Source: Kosakonia oryzendophytica (GTDB lineage: Bacteria; Pseudomonadota; Gammaproteobacteria; Enterobacterales; Enterobacteriaceae). Taken from it: 64,000 nt of DNA. The notes beneath the pieces were generated by a model. That model searched no databases. It was not told where the DNA came from and was given only the letters and a program-made list of their open reading frames with translations. Location of the stretch: positions 567,131 to 631,130 of the forward strand of contig NZ_FMAY01000002.1 of the NCBI RefSeq assembly GCF_900094925.1. The letters run 5' to 3'. Numbering within the stretch: the first letter of the stretch is position 1; each line of letters begins with the position of its first letter. Both the position numbers and the translations under genes were made by a program. Below are positions 39,386 to 51,435 of the stretch, one piece after another.

Positions 39386-40735
39386 ATGCTGAGCATTCTC
39401 TGGAATCTGGCGGCGTTCATCGTTGCACTTGGTGTGTTGATCACCGTGCATGAATTTGGCCATTTCTGGGTTGCTCGCCGCTGCGGAGTGCGGGTTGAGC
39501 GCTTTTCCATTGGTTTTGGTAAAGCGCTCTGGCGCCGTACGGATAAACACGGCACCGAATTCATTATCGCTCTTATTCCGCTGGGCGGTTATGTCAAAAT
39601 GTTGGATGAGCGTGTCGAGCCGGTTGCACCGGAGATGCGTCATTATGCATTTAACAATAAAACAGTCGGCCAGCGCGCCGCTGTTATCGCCGCCGGCCCC
39701 ATCGCCAATTTTCTCTTTGCTATCTTCGCCTACTGGTTGGTCTTTATCATCGGTGTTCCTGGCGTTCGCCCGGTAGTTGGCGAAATAACGCCCAACTCTA
39801 TTGCCGCAGTCGCGCAAATTGCACCTGGCACGGAACTAAAAGCGATTGATGGTATCGAAACGCCTGATTGGGATGCTGTGCGCTTACAGTTGGTGTCTAA
39901 AATCGGCGACAGCCAGACGACGATCAGCGTAGCGCCTTTCGGCAGTAACAATCGTCAGGACAAAGTGCTGGATTTACGTCATTGGGCTTTTGAACCTGAT
40001 AAAGAAGATCCGGTTTCGTCACTGGGGATTCAGCCGCGTTCAGCGCAGCTAGAACCGGTGCTTGCAGAGGTTCAGCCTAACTCTGCGGCCAGCAAAGCAG
40101 GTTTGCAAGCTGGCGACAGGATCGTTAAAGTCGATGGTCAGCAGTTAACGCAATGGATGACGTTTGTGGCGCTGGTTCGTGATAACCCCGGCACATCGTT
40201 AGCCCTGGAAGTAGAAAGGCAGGGGAGTCCCTTGTCTTTAACGTTAATACCGGATACAAAGCCGGGTAACAAGGCAGAGGGTTTTGCGGGCGTTGTGCCC
40301 AAAGTTATTCCGCTGCCAGACGAATACAAGACAGTACGCCAGTACGGGCCATTCAGTGCCATCGCTGAAGCTACGGATAAAACGTGGCAATTGATGAAAC
40401 TGACGGTCCGTATGTTGGGGAAATTGATCACCGGTGATGTAAAACTGAACAACCTCAGTGGGCCGATTTCGATAGCTCAAGGGGCTGGGATGTCAGCGGA
40501 GTTCGGGTTGATTTATTACTTGATGTTCCTCGCTTTGATAAGCGTGAACCTGGGTATCATTAACCTGTTCCCATTACCCGTTCTTGATGGCGGGCATCTG
40601 CTGTTTTTAGCGATCGAGAAGCTGAAGGGCGGACCGGTATCCGAGCGAGTTCAAGACTTTAGTTACCGCATTGGCTCTATTTTGCTGGTGCTGTTAATGG
40701 GGCTTGCACTTTTCAATGATTTCTCTCGCTTGTAA
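39386..40735 (+). CDS. rseP: Site-2 zinc metalloprotease RseP
   Basis: Intramembrane protease that cuts the anti-sigma factor RseA after DegS, releasing sigma-E; it also clears signal-peptide remnants. HEFGH (residues 22-26) lies in the first membrane helix. The third zinc ligand is in the LDG motif (PVLDGGH) near residue 400, close to the last helices. Two periplasmic PDZ domains lie between (about 110-220 and 225-310). The length is 449 (E. coli 450). The start ATG follows GGAAGG. Its target regulon includes degP in this window. Confidence 0.97.
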   Translation: MLSILWNLAAFIVALGVLITVHEFGHFWVARRCGVRVERFSIGFGKALWRRTDKHGTEFIIALIPLGGYVKMLDERVEPVAPEMRHYAFNNKTVGQRAAVIAAGPIANFLFAIFAYWLVFIIGVPGVRPVVGEITPNSIAAVAQIAPGTELKAIDGIETPDWDAVRLQLVSKIGDSQTTISVAPFGSNNRQDKVLDLRHWAFEPDKEDPVSSLGIQPRSAQLEPVLAEVQPNSAASKAGLQAGDRIVKVDGQQLTQWMTFVALVRDNPGTSLALEVERQGSPLSLTLIPDTKPGNKAEGFAGVVPKVIPLPDEYKTVRQYGPFSAIAEATDKTWQLMKLTVRMLGKLITGDVKLNNLSGPISIAQGAGMSAEFGLIYYLMFLALISVNLGIINLFPLPVLDGGHLLFLAIEKLKGGPVSERVQDFSYRIGSILLVLLMGLALFNDFSRL

Positions 40736-40766
40736 GAGAGTTTGTTAGGAAGAACGCATAATAACG

Positions 40767-43178
40767 ATGGCGATGAAAAAGTTGCTCATAGCGTCGCTGC
40801 TGTTTAGCAGCGCCACCGTATACGGTGCTGACGGGTTCGTAGTGAAGGACATTCATTTCGAAGGCCTGCAGCGTGTCGCCGTTGGTGCGGCCCTCCTCAG
40901 TATGCCAGTACGCCCTGGTGATACGGTGAATGATGAAGATATCAGTAACACCATTCGCGCACTGTTTGCCACTGGCAACTTTGAGGATGTTCGCGTCCTT
41001 CGCGATGGTGATACGCTTCTTGTCCAGGTGAAAGAACGCCCGACAATCGCCAGCATCACCTTCTCCGGCAACAAGTCGGTGAAAGATGACATGCTGAAAC
41101 AGAACCTTGAGGCTTCTGGCGTGCGTGTGGGCGAGTCACTGGACCGCACAACCCTGTCCGATATTGAAAAAGGGTTAGAAGATTTCTACTACAGCGTCGG
41201 TAAATACAGCGCCAGCGTTAAAGCTGTTGTGACACCGCTGCCGCGCAACCGTGTTGACCTGAAGCTGGTTTTCCAGGAAGGCGTGTCTGCGCAGATCCAG
41301 CAGATCAACATTGTAGGTAACCACGCATTCAGCACTGAACAGCTGATCTCCACCTTCCAGTTGCGTGATGAAGTTCCGTGGTGGAACGTCGTCGGCGATC
41401 GCAAATATCAGAAACAGAAACTGGCTGGCGATCTGGAAACACTGCGCAGTTACTATCTGGATCGCGGTTATGCCCGCTTTAATATTGATTCGACGCAGGT
41501 CAGCCTGACGCCGGACAAAAAAGGAATCTACATTACCGTTAACGTGACTGAAGGCGATCAATACAAGCTCTCCGGCGTGCAGGTTAGCGGTAATCTGGCT
41601 GGCCACTCCGCAGAGATTGAAGGTCTGACGAAGGTCGAACCTGGCGAACTGTATAGCGGTGCCAAAGTGACCAAAATGGAAGACAGCATCAAAAAACTTC
41701 TTGGTCGCTATGGTTATGCCTATCCGCGCGTTCAGACGCAGCCGGAAATCAACGATACCGACAAAACGGTTAGGTTGCGCATCAACGTCGATGCCGGCAA
41801 CCGCTTCTATGTGCGTAAAATTCGTTTTGAAGGCAACGACACCTCTAAAGATTCCGTACTTCGTCGCGAAATGCGCCAGATGGAAGGTGCATGGCTGGGC
41901 AGCGATTTGGTTGACCAGGGCAAAGAGCGCCTCAATCGTCTGGGCTACTTCGAAACGGTAGACACTGAAACGCAGCGTGTTCCCGGCAGTCCGGATCAGG
42001 TTGACGTTGTCTACAAGGTTAAAGAGCGCAACACCGGTAGCTTTAACTTCGGCGTAGGTTACGGCACGGAGAGTGGGGTCAGCTTCCAGGTTGGCGTACA
42101 GCAGGATAACTGGCTGGGTACAGGGTACTCCGTCGGCATCAGCGGTACCAAAAACGATTACCAGACGTACTCTGAGTTCTCGGTCACTAACCCATACTTT
42201 ACGGTTGATGGTGTCAGCCTCGGTGGTCGTATCTTCTATAACGACTTTAAAGCTGACAATGCGGATCTCTCTTCGTATACCAACAAGAGCTATGGTCTGG
42301 ATGGCACCCTCGGGTTCCCGATCAACGAGTACAACACTCTGCGTACAGGTTTAGGTTACGTTCATAACTCCCTGTCCAAAATGGAACCGCAGGTGGCGAT
42401 GTGGCGTTACCTTGATTCCGTAGGGCAGAACGCCAGCCGGACGGATGACAATAACGGTTACTCGGCTGACGACTTCACCTTTAACTATGGGTGGACCTAT
42501 AACAACCTCGACCGTGGTTATTTCCCGACGAAAGGCTCACGTATTAACCTGAACGGTAAAGTGACCGTTCCGGGGTCTGATAACGAGTTCTACAAAGTCA
42601 CTGTCGATACGGCTTCCTACTTCCCTATTGATGACGATCACAATTGGGTCGTTCTGGGGCGTACTCGCTGGGGATATGGTGATGGCTTAGGTGGCAAGGA
42701 AATGCCATTCTATGAGAACTTCTATGCGGGTGGTTCAAGTACCGTTCGTGGCTTCCAGTCCAATAACATTGGTCCGAAAGCGGTTTATTATGGCAACACG
42801 GGCCTGGAGAACTGTAACCAGTCCGGCGGTTACTGTAAATCTAATGATGCGGTGGGCGGTAACGCAATGGGTGTCGCCAGCGTTGAGCTGATTACGCCTA
42901 CGCCGTTTATCAGTGACAAGTATGCAAACTCTGTTCGTACGTCCTTCTTCTGGGATGCGGGTACGGTTTGGGATACAAACTGGCAAAATACCGCAGAGAT
43001 GAAAGCACTGGGCATTCCGGATTATAGTGATCCGAGTAATATCCGTATGTCTGCAGGTATTGCTTTACAATGGATGTCCCCATTGGGGCCGTTGGTCTTC
43101 TCCTACGCCCAGCCGTTTAAAAAGTACGATGGAGACAAAGCGGAACAGTTCCAGTTTAACATTGGTAAAACCTGGTAA
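40767..43178 (+). CDS. bamA: Outer-membrane protein assembly factor BamA
   Basis: Central barrel of the BAM complex, which folds and inserts outer-membrane proteins. A signal peptide ends near residue 20 (VYG/ADGF). Five POTRA domains occupy about 24-420 and a 16-strand barrel follows, ending in tryptophan. The VRGF motif that anchors loop 6 is present in [10 protein letters not shown]. The length is 803, against 810 in E. coli, mainly because the stretch just after VRGF (42761-42860) is shorter, though it keeps two cysteines. A second ATG two codons in is also possible as start. Followed by its partner chaperone gene skp. Confidence 0.97.
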   Translation: MAMKKLLIASLLFSSATVYGADGFVVKDIHFEGLQRVAVGAALLSMPVRPGDTVNDEDISNTIRALFATGNFEDVRVLRDGDTLLVQVKERPTIASITFSGNKSVKDDMLKQNLEASGVRVGESLDRTTLSDIEKGLEDFYYSVGKYSASVKAVVTPLPRNRVDLKLVFQEGVSAQIQQINIVGNHAFSTEQLISTFQLRDEVPWWNVVGDRKYQKQKLAGDLETLRSYYLDRGYARFNIDSTQVSLTPDKKGIYITVNVTEGDQYKLSGVQVSGNLAGHSAEIEGLTKVEPGELYSGAKVTKMEDSIKKLLGRYGYAYPRVQTQPEINDTDKTVRLRINVDAGNRFYVRKIRFEGNDTSKDSVLRREMRQMEGAWLGSDLVDQGKERLNRLGYFETVDTETQRVPGSPDQVDVVYKVKERNTGSFNFGVGYGTESGVSFQVGVQQDNWLGTGYSVGISGTKNDYQTYSEFSVTNPYFTVDGVSLGGRIFYNDFKADNADLSSYTNKSYGLDGTLGFPINEYNTLRTGLGYVHNSLSKMEPQVAMWRYLDSVGQNASRTDDNNGYSADDFTFNYGWTYNNLDRGYFPTKGSRINLNGKVTVPGSDNEFYKVTVDTASYFPIDDDHNWVVLGRTRWGYGDGLGGKEMPFYENFYAGGSSTVRGFQSNNIGPKAVYYGNTGLENCNQSGGYCKSNDAVGGNAMGVASVELITPTPFISDKYANSVRTSFFWDAGTVWDTNWQNTAEMKALGIPDYSDPSNIRMSAGIALQWMSPLGPLVFSYAQPFKKYDGDKAEQFQFNIGKTW

Positions 43179-43295
43179 CGTATCGCTGCAAAGGAATGTA
43201 TCAGCAGTATAGTGATGGCTGAGGCCTTGGATAGAAGGCCCGGCCACGCAAAGAGCTGTACCTCCGGGTACAAACGGGATGGTAAGGAGTTAATT

Positions 43296-43790
43296 GTGAA
43301 AAAGTTGTTATTAGCTGCAGGTTTCGGTTTGGCAATGGCAGCGTCCGCTCAGGCAGCAGACAAGATTGCGATTGTTGATATGGGTAACCTGTTACAGCAG
43401 GTCGCGCAGACTTCCGGCGTTTCTCAGACTATGAAAAACGAATTCGGCGGCCGCGCCAGCGAACTGCAGAGCATGGAATCCGACCTGCAAGCCAAAAAAC
43501 AGCGTTTGCAGCGTGATGGTTCCACGATGAAACCAGCCGATCGCACTAAGCTGGAAAAAGAACTGGCTGCCGGTGGCCAGGCATTTGCTCAGAAAGCGCA
43601 GGCTTTCGAACAGGATCAGGCTCGTCGTTCTAACGAAGAACGCGGTAAACTGGTTACTCGTATCCAGACTGCAGTGAAAAAAGTTGCTGCGGACCAGGGT
43701 ATCGATCTGGTTGTTCCTTCCAACGCCGTTATTTACAACAGCAATGATGTCAAAGACATCACCGCTGATGTACTGAAACAGGTTAAATAA
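43296..43790 (+). CDS. skp: Periplasmic chaperone Skp (OmpH)
   Basis: Trimeric jellyfish-shaped holdase that keeps unfolded outer-membrane proteins soluble on their way to BamA. The signal peptide [19 protein letters not shown] is cleaved before [10 protein letters not shown]. Long charged alpha-helices (about residues 45-125) form the tentacles. The start is GTG at 43296 behind AAGGAG, giving 164 residues; an upstream frame extension adds 28 residues that would bury the signal peptide. A small hairpin (43257-43272) precedes the ribosome-binding site. The stop is three bases from the lpxD start. Confidence 0.97.
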   Translation: MKKLLLAAGFGLAMAASAQAADKIAIVDMGNLLQQVAQTSGVSQTMKNEFGGRASELQSMESDLQAKKQRLQRDGSTMKPADRTKLEKELAAGGQAFAQKAQAFEQDQARRSNEERGKLVTRIQTAVKKVAADQGIDLVVPSNAVIYNSNDVKDITADVLKQVK

Positions 43791-43793
43791 GTA

Positions 43794-44819
43794 ATGCCTT
43801 CAATTCGACTGGCTGATTTAGCTCAGCAGTTGGATGCAGAACTACACGGTGATGGCGATATCGTCATCACCGGCGTTGCGTCCATGCAATCTGCTCAAGC
43901 AGGTCACATCACTTTCATGGTAAATCCAAAATACCGTGAGCATCTGGCTGCATGCCAGGCGTCCGCCGTTGTTATGACGCAGGACGATCTTCCTTTTGCC
44001 AGGAGCGCAGCGCTGGTCGTCAAAAATCCGTACCTGACTTATGCGCGTATGGCCCAAACTCTGGATACCACGCCGCAACCGGCGCAAAACATTGCCCCTG
44101 GCGCGGTGATTGATGCAACGGCAACGCTGGGTAATAACGTCTCGATTGGCCCGAATGCGGTGATCGAATCCGGCGTTACGCTGGGTGATAACGTGGTTAT
44201 CGGCGCTGGCTGTTTTGTCGGGAAAAATACGAAAATTGGCGCAGGTTCGCGCTTGTGGGCCAATGTTACCATTTACCACGAGATTGAGATCGGCGAAAAT
44301 TGCCTTGTTCAATCCGGGACGGTGATTGGTTCTGATGGTTTTGGTTACGCCAACGATCGCGGAAATTGGGTTAAAATTCCACAACTTGGCCGCGTCATTA
44401 TCGGCAACAATGTTGAGATTGGTGCCTGCACGACGATCGATCGCGGGGCGCTGGATGATACCTGCATCGGCCATGGCGTCATCATTGATAACCAGTGCCA
44501 GATTGCACATAACGTCGTGATTGGCGACAATACCGCGGTTGCGGGTGGCGTCATTATGGCGGGTAGCCTGAAAATTGGCCGTTACTGCATGATTGGCGGC
44601 GCCAGCGTAATCAACGGGCATATGGAAATTTGCGACAAGGTTACCGTAACGGGGATGGGGATGGTCATGCGTCCTATCACTGAGCCTGGAGTTTACTCTT
44701 CGGGTATCCCGCTGCAGCCTAACAAAGTGTGGCGTAAAACCGCAGCCCTGGTGATGAACATTGATGATATGAGCAAGCGCCTGAAAGCAGTCGAGCGCAA
44801 GGTTAATCAACAAGAATAA
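43794..44819 (+). CDS. lpxD: UDP-3-O-(3-hydroxymyristoyl)glucosamine N-acyltransferase
   Basis: Adds the second hydroxymyristoyl chain (N-linked) in lipid A synthesis, using acyl-ACP. The length is 341, as in E. coli. An N-terminal uridine-binding domain precedes a left-handed beta-helix of hexapeptide repeats (about 105-290), with the catalytic histidine region in [17 protein letters not shown]-terminal helix ends the protein. The start ATG lies three bases after the skp stop, inside a tight operon with fabZ, lpxA and lpxB. Confidence 0.97.
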   Translation: MPSIRLADLAQQLDAELHGDGDIVITGVASMQSAQAGHITFMVNPKYREHLAACQASAVVMTQDDLPFARSAALVVKNPYLTYARMAQTLDTTPQPAQNIAPGAVIDATATLGNNVSIGPNAVIESGVTLGDNVVIGAGCFVGKNTKIGAGSRLWANVTIYHEIEIGENCLVQSGTVIGSDGFGYANDRGNWVKIPQLGRVIIGNNVEIGACTTIDRGALDDTCIGHGVIIDNQCQIAHNVVIGDNTAVAGGVIMAGSLKIGRYCMIGGASVINGHMEICDKVTVTGMGMVMRPITEPGVYSSGIPLQPNKVWRKTAALVMNIDDMSKRLKAVERKVNQQE

Positions 44820-44924
44820 TCAATCACCGTTTAACGCGTTTAAATCCCGGCCTGTGGGCATTCTCAAGATTGCCGCGGGCCGTGTTATTATTGCCTTTTA
44901 GTATATTTGGACAGGAAGAGTATT

Positions 44925-45380
44925 TTGACTACTGACACTCATACTCTGCACATTGAAGAGATTCTTGAACTTCTGCCGCACCGCTATCCGTTCTTGTTGG
45001 TAGACCGTGTGCTGGATTTTGAAGAAGGTCGTTTTCTGCGCGCAGTAAAAAATGTTTCGGTCAACGAACCGTTTTTCCAGGGGCATTTCCCTGGCAAACC
45101 GATTTTCCCGGGCGTGCTGATCCTCGAAGCAATGGCGCAGGCAACCGGTATTCTGGCGTTCAAAAGCGTTGGAAAACTGGAGCCGGGTGAGCTGTACTAC
45201 TTTGCTGGCATCGACGAAGCGCGCTTTAAGCGCCCGGTTGTGCCTGGCGATCAGATGATCATGGAAGTCACTTTCGAAAAAACCCGCCGCGGCCTGACCC
45301 GTTTTAAAGGTGTTGCGCTGGTAGACGGTAAAGTTGTTTGTGAAGCTACTATGATGTGTGCACGTAGCCGGGAGGCCTGA
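44925..45380 (+). CDS. fabZ: 3-hydroxyacyl-ACP dehydratase FabZ, TTG start
   Basis: Dehydrates beta-hydroxyacyl-ACP in fatty-acid elongation and competes with LpxA for hydroxymyristoyl-ACP, so its level sets the balance of phospholipid to lipid A. Hot-dog fold with catalytic His54 (QGHFPGKP) and Glu68 (VLILEAMAQ). The start is TTG at 44925 (reads [12 protein letters not shown]), with AGGAAG just upstream, giving 151 residues as in E. coli. A further upstream TTG at 44907 would add six residues and read through the ribosome-binding site, so it was rejected. The lpxA start is only three bases after its stop. Confidence 0.96.
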   Translation: MTTDTHTLHIEEILELLPHRYPFLLVDRVLDFEEGRFLRAVKNVSVNEPFFQGHFPGKPIFPGVLILEAMAQATGILAFKSVGKLEPGELYYFAGIDEARFKRPVVPGDQMIMEVTFEKTRRGLTRFKGVALVDGKVVCEATMMCARSREA

Positions 45381-45383
45381 TAC

Positions 45384-46172
45384 GTGATTGATAAAACCGC
45401 CTTTATTCATCCAACCGCCGTTATTGAAGAAGGCGCCATTATCGGCGCTAACGTTCATATCGGCCCATTCTGTATTGTGGGACCCCACGTTGAAATTGGT
45501 GAGGGTACCGTACTGAAGTCTCACGTTGTTGTGAATGGCCACACTAAAATTGGTCGCGACAATGAGATTTATCAGTTCGCCTCCATCGGCGAAGTTAACC
45601 AGGATCTTAAATATGCTGGTGAACTGACTCGCGTGGAAATTGGCGATCGCAACCGCATTCGCGAAAGCGTCACCATTCACCGCGGCACAGTACAGGGCGG
45701 TGGCTTGACGAAGGTGGGGAGCGATAACCTGCTGATGGTCAATGCGCACGTTGCGCATGACTGCACTGTGGGTAATCGCTGCATCCTTGCGAATAACGCT
45801 ACGTTGGCGGGGCATGTCTCCATTGACGACTTTGCAATTATCGGCGGCATGACCGCAGTGCATCAGTTCTGCATCATTGGTGCGCATGTGATGGTCGGTG
45901 GCTGCTCCGGTGTCGCACAGGACGTTCCGCCGTATGTGATCGCTCAGGGCAACCATGCCACGCCGTTCGGTGTGAACATTGAAGGCCTGAAACGTCGCGG
46001 CTTTAGCAAAGAAGCGTTAGTGGCTATCCGTAACGCGTATAAATTGCTGTACCGCAGCGGCAAGACGCTGGAAGAGGCGAAACCGGAGATTGCTGAGCTT
46101 GCGGCGAAGCATCCGGAAGTTGATGCGTTCCTGCAGTTCTTCGACCGTTCAACGCGCGGTCTGATTCGTTAA
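45384..46172 (+). CDS. lpxA: UDP-N-acetylglucosamine O-acyltransferase LpxA
   Basis: First step of lipid A synthesis: transfers hydroxymyristate from ACP to the 3-OH of UDP-GlcNAc. The length is 262. Left-handed beta-helix hexapeptide repeats fill the first 190 residues, and catalytic His125 lies in NAHVAHDC. The C-terminal helical part ends STRGLIR. The start is GTG at 45384 with GGGAGG upstream. The last base of its TAA is the first base of the lpxB ATG. Confidence 0.97.
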   Translation: MIDKTAFIHPTAVIEEGAIIGANVHIGPFCIVGPHVEIGEGTVLKSHVVVNGHTKIGRDNEIYQFASIGEVNQDLKYAGELTRVEIGDRNRIRESVTIHRGTVQGGGLTKVGSDNLLMVNAHVAHDCTVGNRCILANNATLAGHVSIDDFAIIGGMTAVHQFCIIGAHVMVGGCSGVAQDVPPYVIAQGNHATPFGVNIEGLKRRGFSKEALVAIRNAYKLLYRSGKTLEEAKPEIAELAAKHPEVDAFLQFFDRSTRGLIR

Positions 46173-47320
46173 TGGTCGACAATCGTCCTCTTACGATAGC
46201 CCTGGTCGCCGGAGAAACCTCCGGCGATATTCTTGGTGCCGGTCTTATTCGAGCACTGAGAGCGCGTGTACCCAATGCCCGCTTTGTCGGCGTTGCGGGG
46301 CCGCGTATGCAGGCGGAAGGGTGTGAAGCCTGGTATGAGATGGAAGAGCTGGCGGTAATGGGCATCGTTGAGGTGCTGGGGCGCCTGCGCCGGCTACTGC
46401 ACATTCGCGCCGATCTGACCCGACGCTTTAGCGCACTGAAACCGGACGTGTTTGTCGGTATAGACGCGCCGGATTTCAACATTACCCTCGAAGGCAATCT
46501 GAAAAAGCAGGGTATCAAAACGATTCACTATGTCAGTCCGTCCGTCTGGGCGTGGCGGCAAAAGCGTGTTTTCAAAATAGGCAGAGCCACTGACTTGGTG
46601 CTCGCATTTCTGCCTTTCGAAAAAGCGTTTTATGACAAATTCAATGTACCGTGCCGTTTTATCGGTCATACCATGGCGGATGCAATGCCGCTGGATCCGG
46701 ATAAAAATGCAGCTCGGGAACGCTTAGGTCTTGCCCGGGATGTGCACTGTCTGGCGCTGTTGCCGGGTAGCCGTGGCGCTGAAGTTGAGATGCTGAGCGC
46801 CGATTTCCTGCGTACAGCGCAGCTGCTCCGTGCGCGTTATCCCGATCTTGAAGTGGTTGTACCGCTGGTTAATGCCAAACGTCGCGAGCAGTTTGAACGC
46901 ATCAAAGCGGAGGTCGCGCCGGAGTTACCTGTGCATCTGCTTGATGGTATGGCGCGCGAAGCCATGATCGCCGCCGATGCCGCACTATTAGCCTCCGGCA
47001 CTGCGGCGTTGGAATGTATGCTGGCGAAGTGCCCGATGGTCGTTGGCTATCGCATGAAGCCGTTTACGTTCTGGCTGGCAAAACGGCTGGTAAAAACGCC
47101 TTATGTCTCGCTGCCAAACCTGCTTGCCGGGCGTGAGCTGGTTAAAGAGCTGTTGCAGGAGGCGTGCCAGCCGCAAGCATTGGCTGAGGCGCTGGAACCG
47201 TTGCTGGCGAATGGCAAAACCAGTAACGACATGCATGAAACTTTCCGCGAACTGCATCAGCAGATTCGCTGTAATGCCGATGAACAGGCGGCGGATGCGG
47301 TGCTGGAGCTGGCAAAATGA
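46172..47320 (+). CDS. lpxB: Lipid A disaccharide synthase
   Basis: Joins UDP-2,3-diacylglucosamine and 2,3-diacylglucosamine-1-phosphate to the beta-1,6 disaccharide of lipid A. A GT19 glycosyltransferase, peripheral to the inner membrane, of 382 residues. Conserved segments: [18 protein letters not shown] at the N-terminus, GIVEVLGRL near 68, [14 protein letters not shown] near 120 and [12 protein letters not shown] near 270. It overlaps lpxA by one base and rnhB by four (ATGA), so the set is translationally coupled. Confidence 0.97.
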   Translation: MVDNRPLTIALVAGETSGDILGAGLIRALRARVPNARFVGVAGPRMQAEGCEAWYEMEELAVMGIVEVLGRLRRLLHIRADLTRRFSALKPDVFVGIDAPDFNITLEGNLKKQGIKTIHYVSPSVWAWRQKRVFKIGRATDLVLAFLPFEKAFYDKFNVPCRFIGHTMADAMPLDPDKNAARERLGLARDVHCLALLPGSRGAEVEMLSADFLRTAQLLRARYPDLEVVVPLVNAKRREQFERIKAEVAPELPVHLLDGMAREAMIAADAALLASGTAALECMLAKCPMVVGYRMKPFTFWLAKRLVKTPYVSLPNLLAGRELVKELLQEACQPQALAEALEPLLANGKTSNDMHETFRELHQQIRCNADEQAADAVLELAK

Positions 47321-47913
47321 TGGAGTTTGTTTATCCACACACGCATTTGGTTGCCGGTGTGGATGAAGTAGGGCGCGGCCCATTAGTGGGAGCGGTGGTA
47401 ACGGCGGCGGTGATTCTCGATCCCGAACGCCCCATTTTCGGCCTTAACGATTCGAAAAAATTATCCGAAAAACGCCGTGTGACGCTCTACCATGAAATCA
47501 AAGAAAAGGCACTGGCCTGGAGTCTGGGGCGCGCGGAGCCACATGAAATTGACGAGCTGAATATTCTGCATGCCACCATGTTGGCCATGCAGCGAGCCGT
47601 CGCCGGGTTGGCAATCAGTCCGGAATTCGTACTGATAGACGGCAACCGTTGCCCGCAACTGCCGATGCCATCGCTGGCGGTGGTAAAAGGCGACAGCCGG
47701 GTAGCGGAAATTAGCGCGGCATCAATCCTCGCGAAAGTCACGCGTGATGCCGAAATGGCCGCGCTCGATCTGACATTTCCTCAATATGGTTTTGCGCAAC
47801 ATAAAGGGTATCCCACAGCTTTCCATCTGGAGAAGCTGGCGGAGCATGGCGCAACCGAGCATCACCGACGCAGCTTTGCGCCGGTTAAACGCGCGTTGGG
47901 CCTTGTGTCCTGA
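47317..47913 (+). CDS. rnhB: Ribonuclease HII
   Basis: Cuts the RNA strand in RNA-DNA hybrids and at single ribonucleotides misincorporated in DNA, starting their excision. Type 2 RNase H with catalytic Asp16 and Glu17 ([13 protein letters not shown]), a third acidic residue in VLIDGNR near 108, and KVTRDAEM near 142. The length is 198 from the ATG at 47317; a second ATG directly follows (47320). It sits between lipid A genes and the replicative polymerase gene, an arrangement conserved in enterobacteria. Confidence 0.96.
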   Translation: MMEFVYPHTHLVAGVDEVGRGPLVGAVVTAAVILDPERPIFGLNDSKKLSEKRRVTLYHEIKEKALAWSLGRAEPHEIDELNILHATMLAMQRAVAGLAISPEFVLIDGNRCPQLPMPSLAVVKGDSRVAEISAASILAKVTRDAEMAALDLTFPQYGFAQHKGYPTAFHLEKLAEHGATEHHRRSFAPVKRALGLVS

Positions 47914-47940
47914 TTCTGGTGACGTTAAAGGAATCTGAAA

Positions 47941-50900
47941 ATGGCTGAACCACGTTTCGTACACCTGCGGGTGCACAGCGACTATTCCATGATCGATGGG
48001 CTGGCGAAAACCGGGCCGCTGGTGAAAAAGGCGGCCTCGTTGGGCATGCCTGCGCTGGCGATCACCGATTTTACCAACCTGTGTGGTCTGGTGAAGTTCT
48101 ACGGAACGGGGCACGGGGCGGGTATAAAGCCCATCGTTGGCGCTGACTTTCATGTGCAATGCGACCTTCTTGGCGACGAGCTGACGCAACTGACCGTCCT
48201 TGCTGCCAACAATGTTGGCTATCAGAATCTGACACTGCTGATATCACGCGCCTACCAGCGGGGCTACGGTGCGCAAGGGCCGTGGATCGATCGTGACTGG
48301 TTGCTGGAACTCAACGAAGGACTGATCCTGCTTTCCGGCGGTCGTATGGGGGACGTCGGGAAATGTATGCTTCGCGGCAACAGCGCGCTGGTTGATCAGT
48401 GCCTGGCTTTTTATATTGAGCATTTCCCCGATCGTTATTACCTGGAATTGATCCGCACCGGGCGCGCTGACGAGGAAACCTGGCTGCATGCTGCGGTGCA
48501 ACTGGCGGAAGAACACGGTTTACCGGTTGTCGCCACCAACGATGTGCGTTTTCTTGAGGCAGGCGATTTCGACGCGCATGAAATCCGTGTTGCCATCCAT
48601 GACGGCTTTACCCTCGACGACCCCAAACGCCCGCGCAACTACTCTGCCCAGCAATATATGCGCAGCGAAGAGGAGATGTGCGAGCTGTTTTCCGACATTC
48701 CGGAAGCGCTGGAGAACTCGGTAGAAATCGCCAAACGTTGTAATGTCACCGTGCGTTTGGGCGAGTATTTTCTGCCGCAATTCCCGACCGGTGAAATGAC
48801 CACCGAAGACTTCCTGGTTACTAAGTCAAAAGAGGGGCTGGAAGAGCGTCTGAAATTCCTCTTCCCGGATGAAGAAGAGCGCCTTAAACGTCGCCCGGAA
48901 TATGATCAACGTCTGGATACTGAACTCCAGGTGATCAACCAGATGGGGTTCCCCGGCTACTTCCTGATCGTGATGGAGTTTATCCAGTGGTCGAAAGATA
49001 ACGGCGTACCGGTAGGGCCAGGACGTGGTTCTGGTGCGGGTTCGTTAGTGGCCTATGCGCTGAAAATTACCGATCTTGATCCGCTGGAATTTGACCTGCT
49101 GTTCGAACGTTTCCTGAACCCGGAACGTGTCTCAATGCCCGATTTCGACGTTGACTTCTGTATGGAGAAACGCGACCAGGTAATTGAGCACGTCGCGGAC
49201 ATGTACGGGCGCGACGCGGTATCGCAGATTATCACCTTTGGTACCATGGCGGCGAAAGCGGTTATCCGTGACGTGGGGCGCGTTCTCGGTCACCCGTACG
49301 GCTTTGTCGATCGTATTTCCAAACTGGTGCCGCCAGATCCGGGTATGACACTGGCAAAAGCCTTCGAAGCGGAACCGCAACTGCCGGAAATTTACGAAGC
49401 AGACGAAGAAGTTAAGGCGCTGATTGATATGGCGCGCAAACTGGAAGGTGTGACGCGAAACGCCGGTAAACACGCCGGTGGTGTGGTGATCGCACCGACC
49501 AAAATCACCGATTTTGCACCGCTGTACTGCGACGAAGCCGGTCAGCACCCGGTTACCCAGTTTGATAAAAACGATGTGGAATACGCGGGGTTGGTGAAGT
49601 TTGACTTCCTCGGACTGCGCACGCTGACCATCATCAACTGGGCGCTGGAGATGATCAACGCCCGCCGCGAAAAACAGGGGCAGCCGCCACTGGATATCGC
49701 CGCCATCCCGCTGGATGACAAGAAAAGTTTCGACATGTTGCAACGCTCGGAAACCACAGCGGTATTCCAGCTTGAATCCCGCGGCATGAAAGATTTAATT
49801 AAGCGACTGCAGCCGGACTGCTTCGAAGATATGATCGCACTGGTGGCGCTGTTCCGTCCGGGGCCGTTGCAGTCGGGCATGGTGGATAACTTTATCGACC
49901 GCAAACACGGGCGCGAGGAGATCTCTTATCCGGATGTGCAGTGGCAGCATGAAAGCCTGAAACCGGTACTGGAGCCAACCTACGGCATTATCCTGTATCA
50001 GGAACAGGTCATGCAGATTGCCCAGGTCTTGTCGGGTTATACCCTTGGTGGCGCAGATATGCTGCGTCGTGCGATGGGTAAGAAAAAGCCGGAAGAGATG
50101 GCAAAGCAGCGCGGTACGTTCGAAGAAGGGGCGAAGAAAAACGGCGTTGACGGCGAACTGGCGATGAAAATCTTTGACCTGGTGGAGAAATTCGCCGGTT
50201 ACGGATTTAACAAATCGCACTCTGCCGCCTATGCTTTGGTGTCATATCAGACGCTGTGGCTAAAAGCCCATTACCCGGCTGAGTTTATGGCGGCGGTAAT
50301 GACAGCGGACATGGATAACACCGAGAAAGTGGTCGGTCTGGTGGATGAGTGCTGGCGCATGGGGCTGAAAATCCTGCCGCCGGATATCAACTCAGGTCTT
50401 TACCATTTCCACGTCAATGATGACGGGGAAATTGTCTACGGCATCGGTGCCATTAAAGGTGTGGGTGAAGGCCCAATCGAAGCGATCATTGAAGCGCGTA
50501 ATAGCGGCGGTTACTTCCGCGAGTTGTTTGATCTGTGCGCACGTACGGATATTAAAAAGCTGAACCGCCGCGTGCTTGAAAAATTGATTATGTCCGGGGC
50601 GTTTGATCGCCTTGGCCCGCATCGCGCAGCGCTGATGAACTCGCTGGGTGATGCGTTGAAAGCGGCCGATCAGCACGCCAAAGCGGAAGCGATCGGCCAG
50701 GCGGATATGTTCGGTGTGCTGGCGGAAGAGCCGGAGCAAGTTGAGCAGTCCTACGCCAGTTGTCAGCCATGGCCAGAACAAGTCCAACTGGATGGCGAAC
50801 GGGAAACGTTAGGTTTGTACCTGACCGGGCACCCGATCAACCAGTATTTGAAAGAAATTGAGCGCTATGTCGGAGGCTATCGGCTGAAAGACATGCATCC

Positions 50901-51423
50901 GACCGAACGTGGAAAAGTGACCACGGCGGCGGGGCTCGTCATTGCTGCGCGGGTTATGGTCACCAAGCGCGGCAATCGTATCGGCATCTGTACGTTGGAT
51001 GACCGTTCCGGGCGTCTGGAGGTGATGTTGTTCACCGACGCACTGGATAAATACCAGCAATTGCTGGAAAAAGACCGCATACTTATCGTCAGCGGACAGG
51101 TCAGCTTTGATGACTTCAGCGGCGGGCTTAAAATGACCGCCCGCGAAGTGATGGACATTGACGAAGCCCGGGAAAAATATGCCCGTGGGCTTGCTATCTC
51201 GCTGACGGACAGGCAAATTGATGACCAGCTTTTAAACCGACTCCGTCAGTCTCTGGAACCGCACCGTTCGGGAACCATTCCAGTACATCTCTACTATCAG
51301 AGGACGGATGCGCGTGCGCGTTTACGCTTCGGCGCAACGTGGCGCGTCTCTCCGAGCGATCGTTTACTTAACGATTTGCGTGGCCTCATAGGTTCGGAGC
51401 AGGTGGAACTGGAGTTTGACTAA
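47941..51423 (+). CDS. dnaE: DNA polymerase III alpha subunit
   Basis: Catalytic subunit of the replicative polymerase. An N-terminal PHP domain ([15 protein letters not shown] at residues 5-19) precedes the palm with catalytic aspartates in MPDFDVDFC near 401-403. The tandem helix-hairpin-helix, clamp-binding motif (QADMF near 920) and OB domain ([13 protein letters not shown] near 1025) follow. The length is 1160, as in E. coli. The start ATG follows AAAGGAA. Twelve bases separate it from accA, with which it is probably co-transcribed. Confidence 0.98.
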   Translation: MAEPRFVHLRVHSDYSMIDGLAKTGPLVKKAASLGMPALAITDFTNLCGLVKFYGTGHGAGIKPIVGADFHVQCDLLGDELTQLTVLAANNVGYQNLTLLISRAYQRGYGAQGPWIDRDWLLELNEGLILLSGGRMGDVGKCMLRGNSALVDQCLAFYIEHFPDRYYLELIRTGRADEETWLHAAVQLAEEHGLPVVATNDVRFLEAGDFDAHEIRVAIHDGFTLDDPKRPRNYSAQQYMRSEEEMCELFSDIPEALENSVEIAKRCNVTVRLGEYFLPQFPTGEMTTEDFLVTKSKEGLEERLKFLFPDEEERLKRRPEYDQRLDTELQVINQMGFPGYFLIVMEFIQWSKDNGVPVGPGRGSGAGSLVAYALKITDLDPLEFDLLFERFLNPERVSMPDFDVDFCMEKRDQVIEHVADMYGRDAVSQIITFGTMAAKAVIRDVGRVLGHPYGFVDRISKLVPPDPGMTLAKAFEAEPQLPEIYEADEEVKALIDMARKLEGVTRNAGKHAGGVVIAPTKITDFAPLYCDEAGQHPVTQFDKNDVEYAGLVKFDFLGLRTLTIINWALEMINARREKQGQPPLDIAAIPLDDKKSFDMLQRSETTAVFQLESRGMKDLIKRLQPDCFEDMIALVALFRPGPLQSGMVDNFIDRKHGREEISYPDVQWQHESLKPVLEPTYGIILYQEQVMQIAQVLSGYTLGGADMLRRAMGKKKPEEMAKQRGTFEEGAKKNGVDGELAMKIFDLVEKFAGYGFNKSHSAAYALVSYQTLWLKAHYPAEFMAAVMTADMDNTEKVVGLVDECWRMGLKILPPDINSGLYHFHVNDDGEIVYGIGAIKGVGEGPIEAIIEARNSGGYFRELFDLCARTDIKKLNRRVLEKLIMSGAFDRLGPHRAALMNSLGDALKAADQHAKAEAIGQADMFGVLAEEPEQVEQSYASCQPWPEQVQLDGERETLGLYLTGHPINQYLKEIERYVGGYRLKDMHPTERGKVTTAAGLVIAARVMVTKRGNRIGICTLDDRSGRLEVMLFTDALDKYQQLLEKDRILIVSGQVSFDDFSGGLKMTAREVMDIDEAREKYARGLAISLTDRQIDDQLLNRLRQSLEPHRSGTIPVHLYYQRTDARARLRFGATWRVSPSDRLLNDLRGLIGSEQVELEFD

Positions 51424-51435
51424 TACAGGAATACT

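Noticed and set aside
43842-45956. Open frames of 323 and 352 residues opposite lpxD and fabZ-lpxA
   Set aside because: The sense genes are certain, and the antisense translations are rich in histidine and asparagine from complemented hexapeptide-repeat codons, a typical shadow pattern.
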